DNA from: a virus
Reading direction: 5' to 3' (one strand)
DNA length: 40,065 bases
IMG/VR virus record: IMGVR_UViG_3300034082_002349
Coordinates: 1-40,065 of that record
The notes under the pieces were generated by a model. It worked only from the letters and a program-made list of their open reading frames with translations, was not told where the DNA came from and did no database searches. Positions 32,755 through 38,078 of the stretch are shown in pieces (positions within the stretch are counted from its first letter, which is position 1; every line of letters begins with the position of its first letter). Both the position numbers and the translations under genes were made by a program.

Positions 32755-33273
32755 CTATGTCAAGCTTTTCCCAACTAGCCCCATTGCATATCTGTCCGAC
32801 CCGCCAGTAACTTTTCTTACTCCGTGCTTATAAATATTTTCAAATCCTGGATGAAATACTATAGACCCACGCTTAGGCTTATAGTCAATCTTTAAGTATT
32901 CGTAATAAAGTTCCCCACCTTCATAATTATCGTTTAAATAAAGAGTTGCAGACATAAAATTATTTTTTTCGCCACTTTTGGGATCGTTATAATTGTCAAC
33001 ATGTGAATTTAATCCTCCGCCAATTGGAATTCTCATTATGATGCCGATACTATTCCAGCTGTATGCATGATCAGTTGCAGCACTAACTTTATCTATTATA
33101 AAACTAGGATCTGGAAACACGGACGTGTTGTTAAACCACAATGGGTTTGACCAACCCTCTTGAGTTACCCACTCTGTTTTTTCTATATGGGAATCAAGCA
33201 TAGATAGCTCTTCTTCTGATAGAAATTTTTCTATTTCCCACACACGCTTATCTTCAGTTAAATAATTTTTCAT
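32755..33273 (-). CDS. 2-oxoglutarate/Fe(II) oxygenase, short P4H-like
   Basis: A 172-residue compact version: GGGLNSHVDNYNDPKSGEKN (HxD), LYLNDNYEGGELYYEYL, KPKRGSIVFHPGFENIYKHGVRKV (distal His) and SDRYAMGLVGK (Arg). The N-terminal helix (IEKFLSEEELSMLDSHIEKTEW) is typical of the family. It is the eighth 2OG oxygenase of the window. There is no ribosome site, and TAAAAT lies 6 bases before ATG, so it may be leaderless. Confidence 0.85.
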   Translation of the reverse strand: MKNYLTEDKRVWEIEKFLSEEELSMLDSHIEKTEWVTQEGWSNPLWFNNTSVFPDPSFIIDKVSAATDHAYSWNSIGIIMRIPIGGGLNSHVDNYNDPKSGEKNNFMSATLYLNDNYEGGELYYEYLKIDYKPKRGSIVFHPGFENIYKHGVRKVTGGSDRYAMGLVGKSLT

Positions 33274-33279
33274 ATTATA

Positions 33280-33285
33280 ATTTTA
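33280..33285 (-). promoter_or_regulatory. -10 element 6 bases before the 33,273 start
   Basis: TAAAAT on the minus strand; a TATAAT directly abuts the ATG. Spacing equals that of the other leaderless candidates (29,399 and 31,911). The region is AT-rich, so chance is possible. Confidence 0.35.
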
Positions 33286-33408
33286 CCACTTATTTTTAGT
33301 TAACTATCTTTTCATATTTCAGAAAATGTTAATATATTTTTATCTTGTACGATACACACCACAGAAAAAATCGGACATTTTGGATAGACCGCACATATTG
33401 AGCGTGAT

Positions 33409-33424
33409 TGTGGCGCATATCACA
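33409..33424 (+). promoter_or_regulatory. Crp/GlxR-type palindrome (one mismatch)
   Basis: TGTGG-N6-TCACA. Its centre is 72.5 bp before the start of the -10 at 33,489. It lies in the roughly 265-base gap between the divergent middle and right arms, which otherwise has no gene. Confidence 0.5.
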
Positions 33425-33472
33425 GGGGTTTTCTAAGATTTATTTGCGACACGCCCGAGAAACGGGTCTAAA

Positions 33473-33494
33473 TGTCAGTCCCCCCTGCTAGAAT
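33473..33494 (+). promoter_or_regulatory. TGTCAG-N10-TAGAAT promoter (PafBC/RecA_NDp type)
   Basis: TGTCAG 33473-33478, 10 bp, TAGAAT 33489-33494 with TGC before it. It drives the 33,551 gene through a leader containing an AGCGG/CCGCT hairpin and AAAGGAG. Confidence 0.7.
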
Positions 33495-33550
33495 AAATAT
33501 ATAAAGAAAAACAAGCGGTAAAGAAATCCGCTAAAGAAAGGAGCAATCAA

Positions 33551-33703
33551 ATGCTCACTCAAAAAACACTAGACGCAATCGTCTATGAATACCAACACGG
33601 GGGCGTGAAGTCTAACCACCCCGAATTGACTACCTATGAACGCAAGGCGTTGCTAAAGCACCTCTTTAGCCTACCTACCTATTGCGCTTGTTGTGTGAGG
33701 TAA
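33551..33703 (+). CDS. 50-residue protein with Cys-rich end
   Basis: Strong ribosome site (AAAGGAG). MLTQKTLDAIVYEYQHGGVK then NHPELTTYERKALLKHLFSLPTYCACCVR. The helical start and CxCC end resemble small phage early proteins, but I know no family. The stop codon is embedded in a perfect Crp-type palindrome. Confidence 0.6.
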   Translation: MLTQKTLDAIVYEYQHGGVKSNHPELTTYERKALLKHLFSLPTYCACCVR

Positions 33704-33709
33704 ATCACA
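33694..33709 (+). promoter_or_regulatory. Crp/GlxR-type palindrome
   Basis: TGTGAGGTAAATCACA, a perfect TGTGA-N6-TCACA, overlapping the stop of the 33,551 gene. Its centre is 52.5 bp before the -10 at 33,754. Confidence 0.7.
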
Positions 33710-33737
33710 CGGACACAAGGGTCTAAGTCCCCCTAAA

Positions 33738-33759
33738 TGTCAGCCCTATCGGCTACAAT
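33738..33759 (+). promoter_or_regulatory. TGTCAG-N10-TACAAT promoter (PafBC/RecA_NDp type)
   Basis: TGTCAG 33738-33743 and TACAAT 33754-33759. It drives 33,872-34,495 through a leader of about 105 bases with a direct repeat. Confidence 0.7.
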
Positions 33760-33785
33760 AACGACATACAACTAAATAAGAATTA

Positions 33786-33837
33786 GAGCGTGAGCCTAGC
33801 AAATAATCCGAAAGGTGAGCCTAGCAAATAACCGCTC
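33786..33837 (+). repeat. Leader with a 17-bp direct repeat and flanking inverted arms
   Basis: GTGAGCCTAGCAAATAA occurs at 33790-33806 and 33815-33831, enclosed by GAGCG (33786-33790) and CGCTC (33833-33837). Each copy could start a tiny GTG-led peptide (VSLANN...) of 11-13 residues, the second after GAAAG. It may regulate translation or stability of the operon mRNA. Confidence 0.6.
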
Positions 33838-33871
33838 AACAACTAACTAACAACAACGAAAGAGGCACTAA

Positions 33872-34054
33872 ATGTCATACGCTTACTCATACGAAACTAA
33901 CTCAATCTCTAAATGGGATACTATCCAATCAGATGTCGCAGATGCTTACTCATACTTAGATGAGGTAGATGAGGAACAACCTCCACTAGATGACTTTGAT
34001 GACTCAGATGATGAGGCACTAGCAAAACTATTCGCACTAACTTGGGAGAACTAA
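33872..34054 (+). CDS. Small acidic protein
   Basis: A 60-residue protein after GAAAGAGG. It is Tyr/Ser-rich at first (MSYAYSYETNSISKWDTIQSD), then very acidic (LDEVDEEQPPLDDFDDSDDEALAKL). The charge is compatible with a DNA-mimic or an adaptor that binds a basic host protein, but this is speculation. First gene of a four-gene operon of very small proteins. Confidence 0.65.
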   Translation: MSYAYSYETNSISKWDTIQSDVADAYSYLDEVDEEQPPLDDFDDSDDEALAKLFALTWEN

Positions 34055-34056
34055 TA

Positions 34057-34209
34057 ATGACTATCACTTACACACTATGGCAAGGCTCTCAACTATTAGC
34101 CGTCAATCAAAAGGCTAGCAAGCCCGAAGAAATCTTAGCGGTAATCGCTGAACTAAATAAACTAGGTAAGGGATTCACTTACAACATTAGAGAGGTAGAA
34201 ACTAAGTAA
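34057..34209 (+). CDS. 50-residue protein, unknown
   Basis: MTITYTLWQGSQLLAVNQKASKPEEILAVIAELNKLGKGF ends in TYNIREVETK. A small alpha/beta protein resembling short actinophage ORFs in the same kind of cluster. It starts two bases after the preceding stop and its stop overlaps the next start (TAATG). Function unknown. Confidence 0.55.
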   Translation: MTITYTLWQGSQLLAVNQKASKPEEILAVIAELNKLGKGFTYNIREVETK

Positions 34210-34367
34210 TGACTATCAACGGATTTGAATTACACATAACTAACGAATACGGATTTGAATTAGATAGTTTCTTAGGGGCTATCTATCTACCTTGGCACAC
34301 TATTATTCTTACCGCCTTAGCGGTAGTAGCCTACAAGGCTTATAAGAAATGGGGTACTCGTAAATGA
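34209..34367 (+). CDS. 52-residue single-span membrane protein
   Basis: MTINGFELHITNEYGFELDSF followed by a transmembrane segment (IILTALAVVAYKAYKKW) and a basic C-terminus, probably cytoplasmic. It starts by TAATG coupling and ends overlapping the next ATG (ATGA). No family known. Confidence 0.6.
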   Translation: MTINGFELHITNEYGFELDSFLGAIYLPWHTIILTALAVVAYKAYKKWGTRK

Positions 34368-34495
34368 CTACTAATCGCATACTAACTACGCTAGTCCAAT
34401 TAGGTATCGGTATCCCCGCCCTAATTATGCTCCGCCTTGTATGGCGTGAGATGATCGAGGACACTAAAGAAATGTGGCGAGAATCACATAACTAA
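34364..34495 (+). CDS. 43-residue single-span membrane protein
   Basis: MTTNRILTTLVQLGIGIPAL continues IMLRLVWREMIEDTK, a hydrophobic segment with a charged end. Coupled to the previous gene (ATGA). Two adjacent membrane micro-proteins suggest an early action at the host membrane, such as exclusion of other phages, but there is no direct evidence. Confidence 0.55.
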   Translation: MTTNRILTTLVQLGIGIPALIMLRLVWREMIEDTKEMWRESHN

Positions 34496-34498
34496 CAC

Positions 34499-34562
34499 GG
34501 CGTGTCGGCTTGACAAAGTCAAGCTGGCCCGCAAAGGCACGGGGTCGGGCGTGTCGTTACGG
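34499..34562 (+). repeat. GGCGTGTCG hairpin repeat, copy 1
   Basis: Bounded by GGCGTGTCG at 34499 and 34548. It contains hairpin GCTTGAC-AAA-GTCAAGC (34508-34524) and a second, GCCCG ... CGGGC. A near copy lies at 35,246 and a shorter one at 37,895. It follows a gene end and precedes a promoter, so it may act as a terminator without a U-run, or as a structured RNA. Confidence 0.7.
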
Positions 34563-34587
34563 GTACCTACTAGGACCCCTGGAATTT

Positions 34588-34603
34588 TGTGAGATTTATC
34601 ACA
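34588..34603 (+). promoter_or_regulatory. Crp/GlxR-type palindrome
   Basis: TGTGAGATTTATCACA, perfect TGTGA-N6-TCACA. Its centre is 63.5 bp before the -10 at 34,659. The same 16-mer occurs at 37,984. Confidence 0.75.
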
Positions 34604-34642
34604 TAGAAAGATTTCTTGAAACACGGCGTGTCGTGTTGATAA

Positions 34643-34664
34643 TGTCGGTGTGCTCGTGTATACT
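34643..34664 (+). promoter_or_regulatory. TGTCGGTG-N8-TATACT promoter (PafBC/RecA_NDp type)
   Basis: TGTCGGTG at 34643 and TATACT at 34659. It is a full match to TGTCRGTG-N8-TANNNT with R = G. It drives the four genes 34,697-35,240; AACGAAAGG is the ribosome site. Confidence 0.75.
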
Positions 34665-34696
34665 ACCTACTATAACCACAACGAAAGGTCGATAAA

Positions 34697-34825
34697 ATGA
34701 CACTAGATGAATACAAGGCTTATGTAGAAGCCACACGCAAGGAAAGCCTATTGAAGGCTATCGCAACAATGTCAGAGGCTAATGATAAGATGTCCTCTCT
34801 ATTCAATACTAAGGAGGCAGAATAA
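34697..34825 (+). CDS. 42-residue helical protein
   Basis: MTLDEYKAYVEATRKESLLK followed by AIATMSEANDKMSSLFNTKEAE; strongly helical and charged. Ribosome site GAAAGG, 8 bases. First of four overlapping small genes; no family known. Confidence 0.55.
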   Translation: MTLDEYKAYVEATRKESLLKAIATMSEANDKMSSLFNTKEAE

Positions 34826-34948
34826 ATGGGTTATGTAGAAATCTTTCGCATAGATGATGAGGGTGCTGGCTGGGTAGATTTATCCGAGGCAACACCTAAC
34901 GAATTACTAGATTTAGAAATCGGATTATTTCAGGAAGGTGCGCTCTAA
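34826..34948 (+). CDS. 40-residue acidic protein
   Basis: MGYVEIFRIDDEGAGWVDLS then EATPNELLDLEIGLFQEGAL. Starts directly after the previous stop, with AAGGAGG in that gene's end as ribosome site, and overlaps the next start (TAATG). Unknown function. Confidence 0.55.
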   Translation: MGYVEIFRIDDEGAGWVDLSEATPNELLDLEIGLFQEGAL

Positions 34949-35145
34949 TGGAGAAAACACAATTTGAAAAAGATTTAGAAATCAAGGAAAGTTTTATTGA
35001 TTTACTAAACGACATTTACCCTAGTGTAAAGATTGGTTACTCTACTTTTACACCCGCCGAAATTTTAGAATGTTGCGACCCAGTAGCATTTGCGATTGGC
35101 TTAGTTGAACACGAGGATTATTTAGCAGAAATGGAAAATGAATGA
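34948..35145 (+). CDS. 65-residue acidic helical protein
   Basis: MEKTQFEKDLEIKESFIDLL then SVKIGYSTFTPAEILECCDPVAFAIGLVEHEDY. The TPAEIL..CDPVAF stretch resembles a motif in small actinophage proteins of unknown role. Coupled on both sides (TAATG, ATGA). Confidence 0.6.
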   Translation: MEKTQFEKDLEIKESFIDLLNDIYPSVKIGYSTFTPAEILECCDPVAFAIGLVEHEDYLAEMENE

Positions 35146-35240
35146 GCGACTTATTCGGATTTGAAAAAGCAATTCAATTAGATCACCTAACCGATGAGCA
35201 AATAAATCAGCTAGAGGAAATACTAAAAGATTATCAATAG
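35142..35240 (+). CDS. 32-residue micro-protein
   Basis: MSDLFGFEKAIQLDHLTDEQ then INQLEEILKDYQ, a single amphipathic helix. ATGA overlap with the previous gene. At this length the call rests on coupling alone. Confidence 0.45.
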   Translation: MSDLFGFEKAIQLDHLTDEQINQLEEILKDYQ

Positions 35241-35245
35241 ATAGC

Positions 35246-35345
35246 GGCGTGTCGCCTTGACAAAGGTGATCCGCCCGCAAAGGCACGGGGTCGGGCGTGT
35301 CGTTACGACATTGTTATAAAATCCCGTGAAATTTGCGGCGTGTCG
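35246..35345 (+). repeat. GGCGTGTCG hairpin repeat, copy 2 plus an extra unit
   Basis: GGCGTGTCG at 35246, 35294 and 35337. The stretch 35,270-35,308 is nearly identical to 34,525-34,562 (GCCCGCAAAGGCACGGGGTC is shared). The first hairpin is degenerate here (CCTTGAC ... GGTGATCC). Confidence 0.7.
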
Positions 35346-35372
35346 ATTTGACAGACAAAACGGACATATCGA

Positions 35373-35388
35373 TGTGATTACTATCACA
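35373..35388 (+). promoter_or_regulatory. Crp/GlxR-type palindrome
   Basis: TGTGATTACTATCACA, perfect arms. Its centre is 72.5 bp before the -10 at 35,453. Confidence 0.7.
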
Positions 35389-35436
35389 CCGCTTGAGCGT
35401 CTCAGTATTTGGACTTACTGGCTAGTAATGTGAAAA

Positions 35437-35458
35437 TGTCAGTGGGTTAGGCTATAAT
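35437..35458 (+). promoter_or_regulatory. TGTCAGTG-N8-TATAAT promoter (PafBC/RecA_NDp type)
   Basis: TGTCAGTG at 35437 and TATAAT at 35453, a full match to TGTCRGTG-N8-TANNNT. It drives the 35,491 gene. Confidence 0.8.
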
Positions 35459-35490
35459 TGCTACTATCAACAAACGAAAGGCGGACTCAA

Positions 35491-35703
35491 ATGTCAGCAA
35501 ATGTCTACACAATCGAAAGCCTACTTGTAGGAAAAATGTATCGCTCAAATTCTCTTACTGGAGAAATTATCTCAGCAGAAAAAAATGATAGTGTCTGGTA
35601 TGCAAATGCAGATACTTACAAAGTGCAGGTACGCCCAATTTATTCTGCACCACTAAATCTAAAAGATACTTACCGCTATTTAGCGGTAAAAACTTCCGAT
35701 TAA
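35491..35703 (+). CDS. 70-residue beta-rich protein
   Basis: ATG 35491 follows AACGAAAGGCGG; an upstream in-frame CTG region lies in the promoter and cannot be coding. MSANVYTIESLLVGKMYRSN then SLTGEIISAEKNDSVWYANADTY and KVQVRPIYSAPLNLKDTYRYLAVKTSD. Likely a small beta barrel; this type is common among actinophage early proteins of unknown role. A single-gene unit followed by the structured element at 35,711. Confidence 0.65.
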   Translation: MSANVYTIESLLVGKMYRSNSLTGEIISAEKNDSVWYANADTYKVQVRPIYSAPLNLKDTYRYLAVKTSD

Positions 35704-35710
35704 ATAAAAT

Positions 35711-35766
35711 CGAAACAGGGGCAGTTTAGAGGGAGTCCTCGCTCAATGTCGTAAGTAAGAACCCTC
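35711..35766 (+). ncRNA. Conserved structured element, copy A
   Basis: CGAAACAGGG, CAGTTTAG and CAATGTCGTAAGTAAGAAC are shared with copy B at 38,861. The stem is GAGGG (35729-35733) with CCCTC (35762-35766). In copy B the matching stem has a G-C to A-U exchange, that is a compensatory change. It sits between a gene end and a TGTCAG promoter in the place where other promoters have a Crp-type site. Function unknown. Confidence 0.55.
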
Positions 35767-35774
35767 ACACAATT

Positions 35775-35796
35775 TGTCAGTGCTACCTGATACAAT
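35775..35796 (+). promoter_or_regulatory. TGTCAGTG-N8-TACAAT promoter (PafBC/RecA_NDp type)
   Basis: TTGTCAGTG at 35774-35782 matches even the leading T of the mycobacterial consensus; TACAAT at 35791. No Crp-type palindrome upstream. Drives 35,825-36,638. Confidence 0.8.
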
Positions 35797-35824
35797 AACT
35801 AAATAAACAAACGAAAGGAAAACT

Positions 35825-35989
35825 ATGTTAAACATAATCGACAAAACCGATTTCTATGAAATCGCAGACGAGCAACATTTTTGTTGTGATGAAAGTCAAT
35901 TTAAGTATTACTGTATCGAACACCTAGAATTTATGGGTTGCTACTTTTGCGGATTTGACTATGACAAAGATTGCGAGGAACAACACTAA
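35825..35989 (+). CDS. 54-residue Cys/His-rich protein, possible zinc finger
   Basis: MLNIIDKTDFYEIADEQHFC then CDESQFKYYCIEHLEFMGCY and FCGFDYDKDCEEQH. Six Cys and three His in 54 residues, with CYFC as a knuckle, suggest one or two zinc sites. Overlaps the next start (TAATG). First gene of a five-gene early operon. Confidence 0.6.
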   Translation: MLNIIDKTDFYEIADEQHFCCDESQFKYYCIEHLEFMGCYFCGFDYDKDCEEQH

Positions 35990-36126
35990 TGATAAATTCA
36001 GTAATGCGAATAGATTGCTCAGAGTGCAACTCAACGGGTCTAATCTTTTTTGGCGATAACAATAATTTTGATGTCGAAACTTGCGATTGTGATTTCGGCA
36101 AAGAACAAGATTTATTTTTCAACTAA
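35989..36126 (+). CDS. 45-residue zinc-ribbon-like protein
   Basis: MINSVMRIDCSECNSTGLIF ... VETCDCDFGKEQDLFFN. CSEC and CDC knuckles about 20 residues apart resemble a zinc ribbon or a DnaJ-type CxxC repeat fragment. Coupled to the preceding Cys-rich gene. Confidence 0.6.
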   Translation: MINSVMRIDCSECNSTGLIFFGDNNNFDVETCDCDFGKEQDLFFN

Positions 36127-36140
36127 CGAAAGGGAAACTA

Positions 36141-36344
36141 ATGTATAAAATAACTCTAGCCTATGACGGAAATGCCCCACACTGGCAAGGCGATTACTAT
36201 GATGAAATGGAAGCGTGGTCAGCGTTTTTTAAATTCACCGATTGGGGATTTGCTGATGAATTCTCAACTGTAAATATTTACACTCCCGAATTGAAATGCT
36301 ATACAAAAAACTTTTATCGTAGCGGAATGGTCGTAGCAAAATGA
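36141..36344 (+). CDS. 67-residue aromatic-rich protein
   Basis: MYKITLAYDGNAPHWQGDYY then DEMEAWSAFFKFTDWGFADEFSTVN. Ribosome site AACGAAAGGG. Pattern resembles a small alpha/beta actinophage family of unknown role; many Trp/Phe/Tyr. Its end overlaps the next gene. Confidence 0.65.
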   Translation: MYKITLAYDGNAPHWQGDYYDEMEAWSAFFKFTDWGFADEFSTVNIYTPELKCYTKNFYRSGMVVAK

Positions 36345-36532
36345 TGACACGAAAAGACTATGTAGCAACGGCAGAAATTCTAAAGTATGCCAGCGATAAA
36401 ACTCACCCTGCTTTATTTTCTAAAATCGTAAATGATTTTGCGGAAATGTTTGCGGTTGATAATCCGAGATTTGATGTAAAACGATTTCACGAAGCGAGTG
36501 GATACAATGTTCCTAAATTCACTTCAAGATAA
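36341..36532 (+). CDS. 63-residue actinophage-type hypothetical protein
   Basis: RKDYVATAEILKYASDKTHP then ALFSKIVNDFAEMFAVDNPRFDVKRFHEASGY. I recall this pattern (DYVxxAxIL ... FAxxFAxDNPRFDxxRF) from many phage small proteins annotated as hypothetical; the fold looks helical. ATGA coupling with the previous gene. Confidence 0.75.
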   Translation: MMTRKDYVATAEILKYASDKTHPALFSKIVNDFAEMFAVDNPRFDVKRFHEASGYNVPKFTSR

Positions 36533-36638
36533 AGTAAAACGCATTCAGGAATTGCGCCGCAGTAATGCGGCGCAACCTGTTCGCAATAAAAAAAAATACA
36601 CACGCAAGATCAAACATAAAAATAAATATTCAGATTAG
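36507..36638 (+). CDS. 43-residue very basic protein
   Basis: MFLNSLQDKVKRIQELRRSN then AAQPVRNKKKYTRKIKHKNKYSD. The net charge is strongly positive, consistent with nucleic-acid binding. It overlaps the preceding gene by 26 bases in another frame and contains a perfect 24-base inverted repeat, so part of this frame may instead reflect an RNA structure. Confidence 0.45.
   Translation: MFLNSLQDKVKRIQELRRSNAAQPVRNKKKYTRKIKHKNKYSD
36552..36575 (+). repeat. Perfect GC-rich inverted repeat
   Basis: TTGCGCCGCA (36552-36561) and TGCGGCGCAA (36566-36575) with loop GTAA: ten perfect pairs with a GNRA-type (GUAA) loop in RNA. An A-run, not a U-run, follows, so it is not a standard terminator on the plus strand. 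Confidence 0.65.
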
Positions 36639-36679
36639 CGCATAAATATGCAGCTGCCCGCTCTTTTGTGGGGGCTTCG

Positions 36680-36695
36680 TGTGAATTACGACACA
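36680..36695 (+). promoter_or_regulatory. Degenerate Crp-type palindrome
   Basis: TGTGA-N6-ACACA, one arm imperfect, centre 66.5 bp before the -10 at 36,754. It is the only copy off the helical-phase series, so it may be nonfunctional. A CCCGC ... GTGGG hairpin precedes it. Confidence 0.3.
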
Positions 36696-36737
36696 TGTCC
36701 AAATTGCCTGAAATTCTACGGCGTGTCGATTTTGATA

Positions 36738-36759
36738 TGTCAGTTCATTCTGCTATAAT
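36738..36759 (+). promoter_or_regulatory. TGTCAG-N10-TATAAT promoter (PafBC/RecA_NDp type)
   Basis: TGTCAG at 36738 and TGCTATAAT ending at 36759; GGCGTGTCG lies 10 bases upstream (36720). Drives 36,790 and gp88. Confidence 0.75.
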
Positions 36760-36789
36760 TTCCGTATCTACCAACGAAAGAGGTCCATT

Positions 36790-36999
36790 ATGGAACTATT
36801 TACAGTATCTTGCTTGAACTATGAAATTTGTGGCGCTCAAGAAACTTTTGACAATGATTCAGAATATGAAATTTATGGCGATGATTATATCTGCGCTGAA
36901 TGCTATGCGTCTGAGGAAATGGAATTCTTTGAAACTATTGGCTGGTCTGATTCTGACGCTCTAGCGTCTGCAGGTCACGGTATGGATGAGGATTACTAA
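36790..36999 (+). CDS. 69-residue zinc-ribbon-like acidic protein
   Basis: MELFTVSCLNYEICGAQETF ... YGDDYICAECYASEEMEFFE. CxxxxxC and CAEC make a four-Cys zinc site; the C-terminus is acidic (SDSDALASAGHGMDEDY). Ribosome site GAAAGAGG. It lies one base before the gp88 start, so it is probably co-translated. No function assigned. Confidence 0.65.
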   Translation: MELFTVSCLNYEICGAQETFDNDSEYEIYGDDYICAECYASEEMEFFETIGWSDSDALASAGHGMDEDY

Positions 37000-37000
37000 T

Positions 37001-37750
37001 ATGTCAGAGGCTACCGCTATAATTACCCCTATGAAACTAAAACGCTCTAACGATAGAAAGGTGGCTAACCTTGTCACAAAAAATGGAAAGCAAGCCGCAA
37101 TTGCTAACACTTTCGGATTACCTGCTGGAAAAGCTTACTCGTGCCCTGGTGCCACTAGTATTTGTGAAAGCGTTTGCTACGCAGGAAAACTCGAAAAGTT
37201 ATTCCCTGGAGTAAAAACTAATTTGCTACACAATTGGGAATTGCTACGCAATGCCGATATGGATACAATGCTTATTCTATTAGATGAGATGATTGTAGAA
37301 TTTATCGCCGATTGTGAAAAGAAAGACGCTCCTAAGTTATTCCGTATCCACTGGGACGGGGACTTCTTCAATGATACTTATACATATGCCTGGAAAGTAA
37401 TTATTGAAAATCATCCCGATGTTCAATTTTGGGTTTATACTCGTGTAAAATCTGCAGCGCTTATTCTAAAGGATGTTCCTAATCTATCTCTTTACTATTC
37501 CACCGATGATGAAAATAAAGAAATAGCATTCGATTTGAAAACTAATTCTAAGGTCCGCCTTGCTTATCTAGGAAAGACATTCGCTGCAACCGAAGACACA
37601 ATGAAAGAATTGACTGGCAAGCCTGGCGCTAAGTGTCCTGAGAATATGAAGAGTATTCCTCTTATCTCTAGCAATGGGTCCGCCTGCGTATCTTGTGGCC
37701 TATGCGTATACGGTAAAGCGGATATTAGATTTTCTGCGAGTAAAAAATGA
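37001..37750 (+). CDS. Gp88-like phage protein, Cys-rich (possible metal or Fe-S binding)
   Basis: About 249 residues resembling the phage Gp88 family (function not established). CPGATSICESVCYAGK (residues about 44-60) and CVSCGLCVYGK near the C-terminus give six clustered cysteines; RIHWDGDFFNDTYTYAWKVI and WVYTRVKSAALIL are conserved-looking core strands. The start is uncertain: ATG 37001 has a weak GAGG, while ATG 37031 (MKLKRSNDRKVANLV) lies 7 bases after a perfect TGTCAG-N10-TATAAT promoter, so a leaderless shorter form (239 residues) is equally likely. Its stop overlaps the next start. Confidence 0.75.
   Translation: MSEATAIITPMKLKRSNDRKVANLVTKNGKQAAIANTFGLPAGKAYSCPGATSICESVCYAGKLEKLFPGVKTNLLHNWELLRNADMDTMLILLDEMIVEFIADCEKKDAPKLFRIHWDGDFFNDTYTYAWKVIIENHPDVQFWVYTRVKSAALILKDVPNLSLYYSTDDENKEIAFDLKTNSKVRLAYLGKTFAATEDTMKELTGKPGAKCPENMKSIPLISSNGSACVSCGLCVYGKADIRFSASKK
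37002..37023 (+). promoter_or_regulatory. TGTCAG-N10-TATAAT promoter inside the gp88 start
   Basis: TGTCAG (37002-37007), 10 bp, TATAAT (37018-37023). It overlaps the annotated ATG, and the predicted RNA start falls at or just before the next in-frame ATG (37031). Confidence 0.65.
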
Positions 37751-37893
37751 TGTATGACATTCTCGGATCCTTAATTGGAATTTTATTAATTGCATTCTTA
37801 TTCTCACCAATTGTGCTAGCCGTGTATATGTGGAATGGTGCAAAATTTGATAACGACAATGACGGAAAAGATGATTTGCCTAATCGTTGGTAG
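37747..37893 (+). CDS. 48-residue membrane protein with a DxDxDG calcium-type loop
   Basis: ATGATG at the gp88 stop (ATGA). Residues about 6-28 are a transmembrane segment (LGSLIGILLIAFLFSPIVLA), followed by FDNDNDGKDDLPNRW. DNDNDGKDDL resembles EF-hand or thrombospondin type 3 Ca loops. It is the second small membrane protein here with such a loop, after the holin-like 25,746 gene. A lysis or membrane-sensing role is speculative. Confidence 0.6.
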   Translation: MMYDILGSLIGILLIAFLFSPIVLAVYMWNGAKFDNDNDGKDDLPNRW

Positions 37894-37894
37894 C

Positions 37895-37932
37895 GGCGTG
37901 TCGGCTTGACAAAGTCAAGCTGGCCCGCAATA
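37895..37932 (+). repeat. GGCGTGTCG hairpin repeat, copy 3 (short)
   Basis: GGCGTGTCG at 37895 followed by the same GCTTGAC-AAA-GTCAAGC hairpin as copy 1 (37904-37920), then GGCCCGC. It diverges after that and continues into the DnaA boxes with GTGGGGGG. Confidence 0.7.
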
Positions 37933-37942
37933 TTGTGGGGGG

Positions 37943-37972
37943 TTATCCACAGGCTTACGAGAGTTATCCACA
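37943..37972 (+). promoter_or_regulatory. Two direct DnaA boxes
   Basis: TTATCCACA at 37943-37951 and 37964-37972, 21 bp apart (two helical turns), both in the same direction. TTATCCACA is the strong DnaA-box form. Possible origin part or DnaA-dependent control of the promoter downstream. Confidence 0.65.
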
Positions 37973-37983
37973 ACCCCTGAAAT

Positions 37984-37999
37984 TGTGAGATTTATCACA
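37984..37999 (+). promoter_or_regulatory. Crp/GlxR-type palindrome
   Basis: TGTGAGATTTATCACA, identical to the site at 34,588. Its centre is 52.5 bp before the -10 at 38,044. Confidence 0.75.
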
Positions 38000-38027
38000 A
38001 GACTTATGCGGGGAATGGATTAGGTAA

Positions 38028-38049
38028 TGTCAGTGCCATACGCTATAAT
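38028..38049 (+). promoter_or_regulatory. TGTCAGTG-N8-TATAAT promoter (PafBC/RecA_NDp type)
   Basis: TGTCAGTG at 38028 and TATAAT at 38044, full match. Drives 38,079-38,548. Confidence 0.8.
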
Positions 38050-38078
38050 TGCTACTATCCAACAACGAAAGGTAACAA

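Noticed and set aside
34510-34695. Plus-strand frame across the repeat and promoter at 34.5 kb
   Set aside because: It runs through the hairpin repeat, the Crp-type site and the promoter, with no ribosome site.
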